From: Cytobacillus pseudoceanisediminis
GTDB taxonomy: Bacteria > Bacillota > Bacilli > Bacillales > Cytobacillaceae
DNA: 64,000 bases
Assembly (NCBI RefSeq): GCF_023516215.1
Contig: NZ_CP097349.1
Location: 3,596,001-3,660,000, forward strand
Reading direction: 5' to 3'
The position numbers and the translations under genes are program-made. Shown piece by piece: positions 9,294 through 17,564 of the stretch (position 1 is its first letter; every line of letters begins with the position of its first letter). The notes under the pieces are model-generated. The model was not told the DNA's origin. It saw nothing but the letters and a program-made list of their open reading frames with translations, and did not search any database.

Positions 9294-10247
9294 CTACTGA
9301 TAATTTTTTAAATACTGCCCCTCTTGAAAAATCTCTTCCGCACTCAAGGCTGTCCACTCTTCCGGAGTAGTATCCGGATGCAGTTTGAGATAAGAATCTA
9401 CCATTTTGTAGCCTTCACTGTAGCCATAATGACGTGGAAGGGCCTGACCGCCCATTAAAATCTCCAGAGAACGATTTAGATCATATGTATCTAAATCTCC
9501 TTCAACTTTTGCCCAGAAGGTTTTATTAAAACTTGGGTCCACTTGAGAAAAGGTGATATTTGGATAAATGAGCTTTTCAAACATCACAGCTTTACCTTCA
9601 AAAATGAGGTTATCCAGCACAGAAAAAGATATATACTTTTCTAAGTGTTGTTCAGTCCAAATACTGTGATGATATTCATGAGCTATGCCGGCCCTAATCA
9701 TATCTTCTGTGTAAAATTCATTGTAAAAAACAATAATCTTTCCAGCTCCTGCTGCAACCATTGTATTCTCATTTCCGGGATGTGAAGGAAAAACGCAAAC
9801 TGCTGTTTCTTCCTCCGAAGGTAAAAAATCTGAGGATTTTAGAAGTGCATCCTTAATGGCAACATTTGTTTTTTCTTCATCGATTTCGTTCAGAACTTTC
9901 TTAATTGAATCAGAGTTTTCAGGGGACCATTTCAGCAGGTTATCTACCATGTGGAGGTATTCCCCGCCCTCAAAGCATGTGTTGTAGACTTTTTTTATTA
10001 TTTTATTCTGATAAACTTCACCGGCATCTTCTTGGTTTTTTTCGAGCTGATCAATCAGAGAAGTATATAGCTTATAAGCGTGTACGACTTTGTATTTTTG
10101 TTTTGTCTCCGGATGTTCAAATGAATAAGCAATCTTTTCTTCAACTTGTTTTTCTTTGCTCGACTTTTCCTCTTCAGAACAGGCAGCCAATGTGAACAGT
10201 ATCGTCAGCATCAGCATAATTTTTGAAAACCGCAAAACTCTCTTCAT
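9294..10247 (-). CDS. DUF2268 lipoprotein, predicted zinc protease
   Basis: A 317-residue exported lipoprotein. The signal peptide ends at lipobox LAAC (about residue 23). A DUF2268 domain follows, with the zinc-binding HEYHH (in AGIAHEYHHSIW) and downstream Glu-rich helices. DUF2268 proteins are predicted metallopeptidases, related in Bacillus to YjaZ. The in-frame start at 10319 is too far upstream; the ATG at 10247 has AAGGGATGG 5 bases away. It lies directly upstream of the hypothetical gene at 8677-9278. Confidence 0.82.
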   Translation of the reverse strand: MKRVLRFSKIMLMLTILFTLAACSEEEKSSKEKQVEEKIAYSFEHPETKQKYKVVHAYKLYTSLIDQLEKNQEDAGEVYQNKIIKKVYNTCFEGGEYLHMVDNLLKWSPENSDSIKKVLNEIDEEKTNVAIKDALLKSSDFLPSEEETAVCVFPSHPGNENTMVAAGAGKIIVFYNEFYTEDMIRAGIAHEYHHSIWTEQHLEKYISFSVLDNLIFEGKAVMFEKLIYPNITFSQVDPSFNKTFWAKVEGDLDTYDLNRSLEILMGGQALPRHYGYSEGYKMVDSYLKLHPDTTPEEWTALSAEEIFQEGQYLKNYQ

Positions 10248-10323
10248 ACCAACCATCCCTTGCCCAAATATATCTTTTAAATTAACATTACCATAATTTG
10301 GACATTCGCTAGGTGACACCCAT

Positions 10324-10356
10324 AAAAAATCCTGCCCTCATTTTTAAGAGGACAGG
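10324..10356 (-). terminator. Terminator of the methyltransferase gene
   Basis: Arms CCTGCCCTC (10331-10339) and GAGGACAGG (10348-10356) pair with one G-U. Six T follow on the reverse strand. Confidence 0.75.
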
Positions 10357-10367
10357 CAGTATAATCC

Positions 10368-11138
10368 CTAGATTTCTCTCATCTTTCTGCAAACATAAAC
10401 CATCTCATAGCTATCAGATCTGACAGGTGTCTCCTGCCAATCACTAAATACATGGACAATCTCCATTCCGTTATTCAATAGAAGCCGGTCCATTTCTCTT
10501 GGAAAAACATACCGCAGGTTTATACTTGTTCTTTTTTCATTGGTCTGCATTCCTTCACTATCGTAAAATTTTCTTATAGTGATATAATGCTGAATCTGAC
10601 TTAGTGAGTCGTACGTACTGATTGTATATACATCCACTTTGTTTTGACTGACAGGGTCTATATACGTTTTCCAATATTCTTCTTCTGCAGGCTGCAGCAG
10701 CTCTTCCACACTCGGAAACCTTGATCCAAAGACAAAGATGCCGCCGCGTTCCAGATGTTTATTAACAGATGATAAGAAATCATCCTGATCTTCATTCGTT
10801 AAAAAATGCTGAAAAGAATTTCCGACTGAGAACATGAACGGACTCTTCACATTCAGACTGAGACCTCGGCAATCCTGTTCCACCCATTCAATTTGCAGGC
10901 CCAGCCCAGCTGATTTCTCCCTTGCAAGGTTTAACATTCCGCTATGGGCATCTACTCCAATCAAACGATGCCCTTTACTTGCCAGCGGAATGGCCGCTCT
11001 CCCTGTCCCGCAGGCTAAATCAATAATTGGCCCACCCGTTTTTGAAGCCCATTTCAGCAGATAGGAAACATCCTCCTGGTAGGAGTCATTCTCTTTATCA
11101 TATAAAATCGGATCATTGTATTCTTCTGTAAATTTCAT
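10368..11138 (-). CDS. Class I SAM-dependent methyltransferase
   Basis: 256 residues of the Rossmann methyltransferase fold. Motif I is IIDLACGTGRAAIPLA (about residues 38-53), the acidic loop is IGVDAHSGML, and motif IV is near FSVGNSFQHF. The substrate is unknown; the sequence resembles general small-molecule methyltransferases. AGGAG is 16 bases before the ATG, which is long, so the start is less certain. It is cotranscribed with the small membrane protein gene ending at 11150. Confidence 0.8.
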   Translation of the reverse strand: MKFTEEYNDPILYDKENDSYQEDVSYLLKWASKTGGPIIDLACGTGRAAIPLASKGHRLIGVDAHSGMLNLAREKSAGLGLQIEWVEQDCRGLSLNVKSPFMFSVGNSFQHFLTNEDQDDFLSSVNKHLERGGIFVFGSRFPSVEELLQPAEEEYWKTYIDPVSQNKVDVYTISTYDSLSQIQHYITIRKFYDSEGMQTNEKRTSINLRYVFPREMDRLLLNNGMEIVHVFSDWQETPVRSDSYEMVYVCRKMREI

Positions 11139-11149
11139 AGTATCCAGAT

Positions 11150-11353
11150 TTAATTCTCCTTTCTATCTTCAAATGAAGTTTCACTTCTAGCTTCAATTTT
11201 ATGAGGTTCCTTGCTGCTTTTCCTGATCAGCCCATTATCCAAGTCATCAATTGGGGTAAAGTTATTGCCTGATACGTCTCTTCTGGACTTAAACATCCGA
11301 AAAAGAATATAAATCAGCAAACCTATTACTGCGATTAATAAAATATAGCGCAC
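11150..11353 (-). CDS. Small single-span membrane protein
   Basis: 67 residues. A hydrophobic N-terminus (RYILLIAVIGLLIYILFRMF) is followed by a charged cytoplasmic tail. The GTG start at 11353 has GAGGTGG 5 bases upstream. The function is unknown. The stop codon overlaps the ribosome binding site region of the methyltransferase gene, so the two are linked. Confidence 0.6.
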   Translation of the reverse strand: MRYILLIAVIGLLIYILFRMFKSRRDVSGNNFTPIDDLDNGLIRKSSKEPHKIEARSETSFEDRKEN

Positions 11354-11371
11354 TTTGCCACCTCATATCGG

Positions 11372-11468
11372 TTATTTCTTAAACAGCCGGTAAACAAAAA
11401 ATATTCCACTTGCTATCAGCAGTAAAAGTAAAACAGAATCAGTCCCGGAACACTATATTCGCTAACAA
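11372..11468 (-). CDS. Tiny membrane protein (frameshifted)
   Basis: AAAGGAGG is 6 bases before a TTG at 11468 (MLANIVF). The frame breaks, and DSVLLLLLIASGIFFVYRLF plus two lysines and a stop follow in another frame. One extra base in CCGGG (about 11448-11452) reconciles them into a 31-residue single-span protein. It is directly upstream of the 67-residue gene. The strong binding site supports it, but the product is short and unassigned. Confidence 0.4.
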
Positions 11469-11745
11469 ATCTTTACCTCCTTTCAGCCAATAAAAAAATA
11501 CCAGCTTTAGATTCTCTCTTTATTTAAACCTTTTTACACAAACATATCTTCTAAATAGGTGAATTTTCAACGAAAATTAAAAACAGTAGAAAACTCACAT
11601 GATTTTATGTTGCATTTTTTTACAAAAAAGGATAATTTTAAGTCATAAAGAATAAAATGTTACATCTGCTGTATTAGATGTAAACCTTACAGCACTGCAA
11701 GGGGAAACCGAGAAAATTTGTTATGGAAAAAGGGGATTGAAACAC

Positions 11746-12000
11746 ATGCAAAAGTATAGAAGGAGAAACACGCCAGCTTTTACATTTTTAGCATACTTTA
11801 CACTGATCGCCGGCGTTGGCCTGTTTCTGATTGGGCTTTACAATGCTGATATGGAGCTTAATGAAAAAGGGTATTATATTGCGGTCATGCTCCTGGTGGC
11901 AGTTGGATCCATTCTGACTCAGAAAGTAACACGGGACAATGCCGAAGATGCGGAAATCATGGCAGAGCAGGAGCGCAGATCAGCTAAAATTGAACAATAA
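11746..12000 (+). CDS. YiaA/YiaB family membrane protein
   Basis: 84 residues with two membrane helices (about 11-32 and 42-60) and a charged C-terminus. It matches the yiaAB two-helix domain (FTLIAGVGLFLIGLYNA and YYIAVMLLVAVGS). The ATG at 11746 has AAAGGGGAT at proper distance; a TTG nine bases earlier is less likely. The function is unknown. It is monocistronic with its own terminator. Confidence 0.75.
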   Translation: MQKYRRRNTPAFTFLAYFTLIAGVGLFLIGLYNADMELNEKGYYIAVMLLVAVGSILTQKVTRDNAEDAEIMAEQERRSAKIEQ

Positions 12001-12007
12001 TACACAA

Positions 12008-12037
12008 GCTCAGAAATGCTTCTGGGCTTTTTCTTTT
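12008..12037 (+). terminator. Terminator of the YiaA-like gene
   Basis: AGCTCAGAA and TTCTGGGCT pair (one G-U) with TTTTTCTTTT following. Confidence 0.75.
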
Positions 12038-12058
12038 ATTAAATAAAATGTGTTGACT

Positions 12059-12087
12059 TTAACACTTAAAAGCGTTTAAGATATAAA
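12059..12087 (+). promoter_or_regulatory. phhA promoter with a palindromic operator in the spacer
   Basis: -35 TTAACA (12059-12064), a 17-base spacer, -10 TATAAA (12082-12087). The spacer holds CTTAAAAGCGTTTAAG (12065-12080), a CTTAAA-N4-TTTAAG palindrome. This placement would let a bound repressor exclude RNA polymerase. The regulator is unknown. Confidence 0.55.
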
Positions 12088-12104
12088 GCATCCTAATACT
12101 TAAA

Positions 12105-12333
12105 TGCTTTGAAGGAATTGAAGTAGTGGTATCCTCCCTGTTACAGAGAGCTGGTGGTGCTGAAAACCAGTACAAAGGAGATCATGAATTACGTTTCTGG
12201 AGCTTCTTATTTCTTTTCTGAAATAAGACGGTTTAGCCGTTATTCTGTGAAGTGGTAAGTTATATACTTACAATCAGGGTGGTACCGCGAATAAATTCGT
12301 CCCTGCTGAATGAAAATTCAGCAGGGACTTTTT
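12105..12333 (+). ncRNA. T-box riboswitch (tRNA-Tyr type likely)
   Basis: The leader contains the stem I landmarks AGAGA and GCTGGTGGTGCTGAAAACCAG. It also has the T-box sequence AGGGTGGTACCGCG (12276-12289) and a terminator hairpin (12299-12328) whose 5' arm follows the T-box. Uncharged tRNA would bind and stabilise the antiterminator. In the specifier region GAATTACGTTTCTGG the codon TAC aligns with the position used in tyrosine T-boxes. A Tyr specifier fits the downstream enzyme, which makes tyrosine from phenylalanine. TTC (Phe) two bases further cannot be excluded by eye. Confidence 0.9.
12299..12333 (+). terminator. T-box attenuator terminator
   Basis: A 13-bp perfect stem, GTCCCTGCTGAAT / ATTCAGCAGGGAC, followed by T5. 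It is the regulated terminator of the T-box leader. Confidence 0.88.
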
Positions 12334-12350
12334 ATATCCATTTACTTTCG

Positions 12351-12368
12351 CACTAAAAAGCGTTTAAG
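12351..12368 (+). repeat. Second copy of the promoter operator motif
   Basis: CACTAAAAAGCGTTTAAG matches 12063-12080 (CACTTAAAAGCGTTTAAG) at 17 of 18 positions. It lies between the attenuator and the phhA ribosome binding site, so the pair brackets the T-box. Confidence 0.6.
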
Positions 12369-12398
12369 CATGAAAACTAATAAAAGGAGACATACCAA

Positions 12399-14132
12399 AT
12401 GAAGAAATCGATTCCCCTGCACTTACGCCCTTTTACAGCCCAGCAGCATTACAATGCTTACAGTCCCATTGACCATGCGGTTTGGAGATATGTGATGAGG
12501 CAAAATCATCATTTCCTTGAGGACATAGCCCATGATGCATTCACTTCAGGTCTGAAGTCATCCGGCATTTCCATCGACAGCATTCCACGGGTAAGTGAAA
12601 TGAACGATCATTTAGATAAAATCGGCTGGGGGGCTGTCATTGTCGACGGATTGATTCCGGGCACAGCGTTTTTTGATTTTCAAGCGCATGGCATCCTTCC
12701 TATCGCAACGGATATACGCCAGAAGACCAATATCGAATACACACCCGCTCCTGACATTCTCCATGAAGCGGCGGGGCATGCACCGATTTTATTTGATGAA
12801 ACCTACTCAGAGTTTGTTAAATTAATAGGGAATATCGGCGCCAACGCTTTTGCGACAAAAGAAGAACATGAGGTGTTTGAAGCAATCAGGCATTTATCGA
12901 TTGTCATGGAAAGTCCTGCTTCAACAGAAGAAGAAATTGAAGCAGCCAAACAGCGGTTAAAGGAAAAACAGCATCTCGTAAAAGGACTTTCTGAAGCTGA
13001 GCAAATCTCCCGGATTTTTTGGTGGACAGTTGAATTTGGACTGATTGGCGATCTGCAGAAGCCCAAGATCTTCGGTGCAGGACTGCTGTCATCTGTAGGA
13101 GAAAGTAAACATAGCCTGTCCGATCAGGTGAAGAAACGCCTGTTTACAATTGAAGATGCGATTAACACCAGCTATGACGTTACATCTATGCAGACTCAGC
13201 TATTTGTTTGCGAAAGCTTTGAACAATTGATTGAGGAAGTGACGAGGTTCGGCGAGTCGATGGCCTTCAGGCAAGGCGGTACAGTGGCTATCGAAAAAGC
13301 GATCGCTTCAAGCAAGGTTGCGCACATCGAGTTCAATTCCGGAATTCAGATTACTGGTCTTTTCACCGATATCATGAAGGATGCAGAAGGGGAAGCCATC
13401 TATGTCAAAACCTCAGGTCCAAGTGCCCTTTCGATTCAAAATGAACAAATTAATCATCATGGTCCTGATATTCACAATGACGGCTTTGGAGCGCCTATCG
13501 GAAAACTTGCTGGAGGCATTAAGCTGGAGAATCAATCTGAACAGAGCCTGAAAAAACTTGGCATCGAAATAAATAAAATGATGCAAATCACATTCGAAAG
13601 CGGAGTAGAAATTTCCGGCCATGTGACGAATCTATTATTTAATCATGATACCCTTGTTTTAATATCACTTGAAGAATGTCTCGTCAAAAAGGGAGAAGAA
13701 ATCTTGTTCCATCCCACTTGGGGCACATATGATTTAGCTGTGGGCAGTCAGATTGTTTCTGCACGGCCCATCGCAGCAGATTACGCTGCATACCACGGGG
13801 AATCTGTTATAAACGAAGAAGAAAGTCCAAAAGAAGGAACAACCCTTACGCCTCTGGAAGAGCTATATGCGGAAGTAAGGCAAATCCGAGACACAAATTT
13901 CTCTCAGGATGTCCTTCTTCACAGTGTTATCGGAAAAATTCTCGACGAGTTCCCGGAAGAATGGCTGCTTCAGCTGGAAGTATTGGAACTGCTTGAAAAG
14001 CATGACAAAGAATCCCCTTTGAAAAAACTGCTCCTGGACCAGCTTGAAAAGTTAAGCAGGGAAGAACGCTATGTCCGGCTGATTCAAAACGGACTCGATG
14101 TCATTTTTGGCAGGAGGCATGCCACAGTATGA
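12399..14132 (+). CDS. phhA: Phenylalanine 4-monooxygenase (long Bacillus form)
   Basis: A 577-residue iron- and pterin-dependent aromatic amino acid hydroxylase. It converts phenylalanine to tyrosine in the cytosol. The iron ligands are visible as His122 and His127 (PDILHEAAGHAPI) and Glu212 (WWTVEFGLIGD). The C-terminal extension of over 250 residues is typical of the Bacillus enzymes and has no assigned role. AAAGGAGA is 10 bases before the ATG. It overlaps phhB by ATGA, which couples hydroxylation to cofactor recycling. It is controlled by the upstream T-box and possibly by the CTTAAA-N4-TTTAAG operator. No frameshift is present. Confidence 0.93.
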   Translation: MKKSIPLHLRPFTAQQHYNAYSPIDHAVWRYVMRQNHHFLEDIAHDAFTSGLKSSGISIDSIPRVSEMNDHLDKIGWGAVIVDGLIPGTAFFDFQAHGILPIATDIRQKTNIEYTPAPDILHEAAGHAPILFDETYSEFVKLIGNIGANAFATKEEHEVFEAIRHLSIVMESPASTEEEIEAAKQRLKEKQHLVKGLSEAEQISRIFWWTVEFGLIGDLQKPKIFGAGLLSSVGESKHSLSDQVKKRLFTIEDAINTSYDVTSMQTQLFVCESFEQLIEEVTRFGESMAFRQGGTVAIEKAIASSKVAHIEFNSGIQITGLFTDIMKDAEGEAIYVKTSGPSALSIQNEQINHHGPDIHNDGFGAPIGKLAGGIKLENQSEQSLKKLGIEINKMMQITFESGVEISGHVTNLLFNHDTLVLISLEECLVKKGEEILFHPTWGTYDLAVGSQIVSARPIAADYAAYHGESVINEEESPKEGTTLTPLEELYAEVRQIRDTNFSQDVLLHSVIGKILDEFPEEWLLQLEVLELLEKHDKESPLKKLLLDQLEKLSREERYVRLIQNGLDVIFGRRHATV

Positions 14133-14425
14133 AAAGATTAAGTGAAGAAGAAATAGCCCGGCAACTATCCACGCTGTCGGACTGGAAAAGAAAAGACAGC
14201 AAATGGATTGAACGACGTTACCGTTTCAAAGAATACCTCGATGGAATCGCATTCGTAAATAAAATAGCATCGCTTGCCGAAAAAGAAAACCATCATCCTT
14301 TTATCACCATTCAATACAAAATGGTGATCATCTCCCTCACTTCCTGGAGTGAGAATGGGCTGACAGGTCTGGATTTTAAGCTAGCCAGGAAGATTGATGA
14401 CCTTTATCTTGCAGACCATCATTAG
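14129..14425 (+). CDS. phhB: Pterin-4a-carbinolamine dehydratase
   Basis: A 98-residue PCD/DCoH-family enzyme. It dehydrates the 4a-hydroxy-pterin made by PhhA, recycling the cofactor. The active-site block ENHHPFITIQYKMVIISLTSW-like region (about residues 51-72) carries the His-His-Pro motif. The ATG overlaps the phhA stop. It ends at a bidirectional terminator. Confidence 0.93.
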   Translation: MKRLSEEEIARQLSTLSDWKRKDSKWIERRYRFKEYLDGIAFVNKIASLAEKENHHPFITIQYKMVIISLTSWSENGLTGLDFKLARKIDDLYLADHH

Positions 14426-14426
14426 G

Positions 14427-14463
14427 AAAATAAGTGCCTGTTGAGGTGACAGGCACTTATTTT
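14427..14463. terminator. Bidirectional terminator
   Basis: A 15-bp stem, AAAATAAGTGCCTGT / ACAGGCACTTATTTT, between phhB and the convergent gene. Its A and T ends serve both strands. Confidence 0.85.
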
Positions 14464-15026
14464 TCCATTGTATCAAGCGGAATCTCATATTCCGGAAGCA
14501 CTTCGTAAAACGCCCTTCTCTTTGCATACCAGTCTGAATGAAGATTCAGCAAAATTTTCTTGTCATCCTCTAATGCAATTTCAAGCTGAGCCGGCAGCCC
14601 CCTCTTGTTTAGCTGAGTGACCGATTTCACCTCTTCCCACTGATAGCTTTCAACTGCCTTTATAGTGGATGCGCAATTAATATGAATCCCGTTTTCATCC
14701 AAATAGGCATACACATCAAAAGACATATAGAATATGAAAAGAGACAGTCCGAACAAGAAAACAGCTGTTAAAGTCAGCCGTTTTGAAGAATTCATTTCCC
14801 TGGAATACAGAAAAGTCCCAGCCACAGCGAACAAAAGAAAAAATCCTGTACTAAAGATCACATAAGAAAGTTTATAGGTGCTAAATGCTAAGAAGAATTG
14901 AGGATAAAAGTAGAATTTATGAATGAAGTTAACGCAAATGATGCTGATGGGGATTACACTTAAAATGTAAATCAGACTTAGGCTGAATAACTTAGGTATT
15001 AAACCCTTTTCATGGGCAAGCTTGAT
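14457..15026 (-). CDS. Hypothetical membrane protein; start codon appears as ATC
   Basis: About 189 residues with four hydrophobic segments in the first 130, then a soluble domain (YLDENGIHINCAST; WEEVKSVTQL). It resembles small PH-like or DUF5673-type membrane proteins, but no family is certain. A GTG at 14861 would cut off two membrane segments whose frame is fully open upstream. GGGGAGG at 15036-15042 is followed 9 bases later by ATCAAGCTT, exactly where ATG would be expected. I extend to that codon; a base error or a non-canonical start explains it. Confidence 0.55.
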   Translation of the reverse strand: MKLAHEKGLIPKLFSLSLIYILSVIPISIICVNFIHKFYFYPQFFLAFSTYKLSYVIFSTGFFLLFAVAGTFLYSREMNSSKRLTLTAVFLFGLSLFIFYMSFDVYAYLDENGIHINCASTIKAVESYQWEEVKSVTQLNKRGLPAQLEIALEDDKKILLNLHSDWYAKRRAFYEVLPEYEIPLDTMEK

Positions 15027-15115
15027 GTGACATCACCTCCCCTTTATTTACCTTATATTACCACATTAACCATATATATAACTTAAAATTTGTACTAATA
15101 TAAATGGGGCAGGAC

Positions 15116-15220
15116 AATGAGTGGCTATTTGATCAGCCCAGCCTCATTTATGTGAATATCCAGGATGTTGATCATCCAATCAATTTTGCAAGGAAAGTCA
15201 GAAGAGCGTTAAGAAGTTAA
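15116..15220 (+). pseudogene. C-terminal remnant of a DUF1259 protein
   Basis: The frame NEWLFDQPSLIYVNIQDVD, then HPINFARKVRRALRS and a stop, aligns with the ends of both repeats of the intact DUF1259 protein at 39439-40326 (NHWLFENPRLMYMHFESID, then FARKVRNAL). Nothing upstream continues it. It is a leftover of a second DUF1259 gene. Confidence 0.7.
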
Positions 15221-15244
15221 TCATTTTCAAATAAAAAAATACGC

Positions 15245-15280
15245 AAGCCCCATTTAGAATTTGAACTAAATGGGGCTTTT
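15245..15280. terminator. Terminator downstream of mccB
   Basis: A 13-bp perfect stem, AAGCCCCATTTAG / CTAAATGGGGCTT, with A- and T-rich flanks. It can act on both strands. Confidence 0.8.
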
Positions 15281-15282
15281 CC

Positions 15283-16410
15283 TTATAGCGCTGACTCCAA
15301 ATCCTCAATCAAGTCTTCGGCATCTTCCAGACCAACCGATATGCGGATCAGGCCGTCTGTTATTCCCAATTCCAGACGGCGATCTCTCGGTATCGATGCA
15401 TGTGTCATTTTGGCTGGAAGGGAAATTAGACTTTCCACCGCGCCTAAACTTTCTGCCAGGGTAAAGTATTTTACTTTTTTAAGGACCTCTTCTGCCTTTT
15501 CACCGGTTCCGGCATCAAAGGAAATCATTCCGCCAAAGCCCCGTGCCTGCTGCAAGTGAATGTCATGGCCTTTATGATCTTTAAATCCTGGATAATAAAT
15601 CTTTGAAACCTGTGGATGATTGGCAAGAAAATGTGCCACCCTTTTCGCATTTTCTTCAATTTCCTCCATCCGAATGGCCAGTGTCCGAATTCCCCTGATT
15701 AATAGCCAGCTGTCCTGCGGTCCCAGAACAGCACCGGTTGAATTTTGGATGAAGTGCATATCTCTAGCAAGCTGTTCGGAATTCACCACAACCAGCCCAG
15801 CAACCACATCACTATGTCCGCCTATATATTTGGTGGCACTATGGAGGACTATATCAGCACCCAGTTCTATCGGATTTTGCCAATATGGTGTACTGAAGGT
15901 GTTATCTACAATCATTAGCAGATTCTTTGATTTTGCCAGTTTGGAGATACCGGCCAAGTCTGTAATCTTCAGCAATGGATTTGTTGGCGTTTCAACATAA
16001 ATGGCTTTTGTATTTTCCTGGATCGCCGCTTCCACAGCAGCCAAATCACTTGTATCCACAAAGGTTACATCTACATTATATTTCGTCAGAACCTTTGTCA
16101 CTAATCGATAGGACCCGCCATATACATCATCTGTGAAAATAACATGATCTCCTGTTGAAAATAAGTGCATTACAGAAGAGATAGCCGCCATGCCGGAACC
16201 GAAAGCAAACCCGCGGTATCCGCCTTCCAAATCCTTTATTAATTCCTCCAGTGCATGCCTTGTCGGATTTCCGGTTCTTGCATACTCATAAATGAAATTG
16301 CCCACACCATCTTGTTTAAAGGTACTGGCATGGTGGACAGGAATGGAGACGGCACCTGTATGTTCATCCCTGGAGATGCCGCCGTGAATCATTTGTGTTT
16401 TCTTTCTCAT
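15283..16410 (-). CDS. mccB: Cystathionine gamma-lyase / homocysteine gamma-lyase
   Basis: A 375-residue PLP enzyme of the Cys/Met metabolism family. It makes cysteine from cystathionine in the reverse transsulfuration route. The PLP lysine lies in SATKYIGGHSDV, the phosphate-binding block is FGSGMAAIS, and VDNTFSTPYWQNP is family typical. The ATG overlaps the mccA stop (ATGA). The terminator is 3 bases past the stop. The sequence is intact. Confidence 0.93.
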   Translation of the reverse strand: MRKKTQMIHGGISRDEHTGAVSIPVHHASTFKQDGVGNFIYEYARTGNPTRHALEELIKDLEGGYRGFAFGSGMAAISSVMHLFSTGDHVIFTDDVYGGSYRLVTKVLTKYNVDVTFVDTSDLAAVEAAIQENTKAIYVETPTNPLLKITDLAGISKLAKSKNLLMIVDNTFSTPYWQNPIELGADIVLHSATKYIGGHSDVVAGLVVVNSEQLARDMHFIQNSTGAVLGPQDSWLLIRGIRTLAIRMEEIEENAKRVAHFLANHPQVSKIYYPGFKDHKGHDIHLQQARGFGGMISFDAGTGEKAEEVLKKVKYFTLAESLGAVESLISLPAKMTHASIPRDRRLELGITDGLIRISVGLEDAEDLIEDLESAL

Positions 16411-17333
16411 TGTTTATCCTCCTCATAAATAGATTTACTTAAATACCGCTCACTGCTGTCAGGAAAAATCGTGAGAATATTCGTGCCAGGCGCAGCGTTC
16501 TCAGCTTCTCTCAATACTGCTTCGAAAGCAGCTCCTGACGAACTTCCAACTAAGTATCCTTGCAATAATGCCAGCTCCTTAACTCGTTTAAAGGCATCTT
16601 TATCTGAAATGGTATGAATGGCGTCAAATAAACCTATTTCCATATACGGCGGCAAAAACTCCATCCCGATTCCCTCTGTTCGGTGCGGCCCTGCCTTTCC
16701 GCCATTTAAAATGGATCCTTCAGGTTCAACGATAACTGTCTTTATCTTTGGATTCTTTTCTTTAAAATATCTGGCGCAGCCCATGAATGTACCGCCAGTC
16801 CCTGCTCCTGCTGCAAAAATATCGATCTTCCCATCTAACGCTTGGAAAATCTCAGGTCCCAATGTTTCATAATACGTTTGCGGGTTATTTTCATTGCTGA
16901 ATTGCTGAGGACTATAGGAATTAGGAATCTTTAGCAGCAGTTCCTCAGCCTTCTTAATAGCGCCTTCCATGCCCTCTTCAGTCGGCGTATTAATAACTTC
17001 TGCCCCTAACGCCTTCATTAGTTCCTGTTTTTCAACGCTGAATTTTTGAGGTACGACACAGATGATTTTGATCTTCGTTCCAATAGCAGCCAGCGCTAAG
17101 CCGATCCCGGTATTCCCTGCAGTCGGTTCAATTACAGCCCCATCTTCCGGAAGCAGCCCATCCTCAATCGCTGTCTGAATCAGCTTTTGTCCTAACCGAT
17201 CCTTTACACTGCCGCCGGGGTTAAAATATTCAAGCTTAGCGAAAACATTTACTCCATGCGGAACAGCGTAGTGTTTGATTTTCACAAGAGGGGTATGCCC
17301 AATCAGTTCCTTCACACTGCTGTAATAATTCAT
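16407..17333 (-). CDS. mccA: O-acetylserine-dependent cystathionine beta-synthase
   Basis: About 308 residues of the cysteine synthase fold. The PLP lysine motif is PGGSVKDRLG, the substrate loop is PTAGNTGIG, and the PLP phosphate loop is GAGTGGTF. It condenses O-acetylserine with homocysteine to cystathionine, which MccB then cleaves. AGAGGTG is 6 bases before the ATG at 17333; an in-frame GTG at 17342 is too close to it. It is transcribed divergently from yrrT; in B. subtilis the two lie in one operon. Confidence 0.92.
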   Translation of the reverse strand: MNYYSSVKELIGHTPLVKIKHYAVPHGVNVFAKLEYFNPGGSVKDRLGQKLIQTAIEDGLLPEDGAVIEPTAGNTGIGLALAAIGTKIKIICVVPQKFSVEKQELMKALGAEVINTPTEEGMEGAIKKAEELLLKIPNSYSPQQFSNENNPQTYYETLGPEIFQALDGKIDIFAAGAGTGGTFMGCARYFKEKNPKIKTVIVEPEGSILNGGKAGPHRTEGIGMEFLPPYMEIGLFDAIHTISDKDAFKRVKELALLQGYLVGSSSGAAFEAVLREAENAAPGTNILTIFPDSSERYLSKSIYEEDKQ

Positions 17334-17409
17334 CGTCAGCACCTCTGTTTTTCAGAAAGAATGGTTACTCTTCTCCATAGCGTTTTTTGGATTTTACTTA
17401 TGTTTCCTT

Positions 17410-17461
17410 TAATTCTTATTATTCCTACTTGTATAGTATGTTTTAAATGTTTTTTTGTCAA
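17410..17461 (-). promoter_or_regulatory. mccA promoter and downstream sulfur-regulon operator
   Basis: On the reverse strand: -35 TTGACA (17456-17461), 17-base spacer, -10 TACTAT (17433-17438). The motif AGTAGGAATAATAAGAATTA (17410-17429) follows, overlapping the start of transcription. The same motif occurs at yrrT, ssuA and the cys operon. It is a candidate CymR site by gene context. Confidence 0.7.
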
Positions 17462-17512
17462 TTATCAGCTGAAAAATCAGCTGGCAACTGAGAAATAAGG
17501 CAAGTTGCAAAG

Positions 17513-17564
17513 TTGCCAAGTTAGATATTTATTCATACTATACCAATAAGTATTATAAGAATTA
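17513..17564 (+). promoter_or_regulatory. yrrT promoter and downstream sulfur-regulon operator
   Basis: -35 TTGCCA (17513-17518), 17-base spacer, -10 TACTAT (17536-17541). AATAAGTATTATAAGAATTA follows at 17545-17564. The layout mirrors the mccA promoter exactly, with the operator 3 bases after the -10. Confidence 0.7.
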
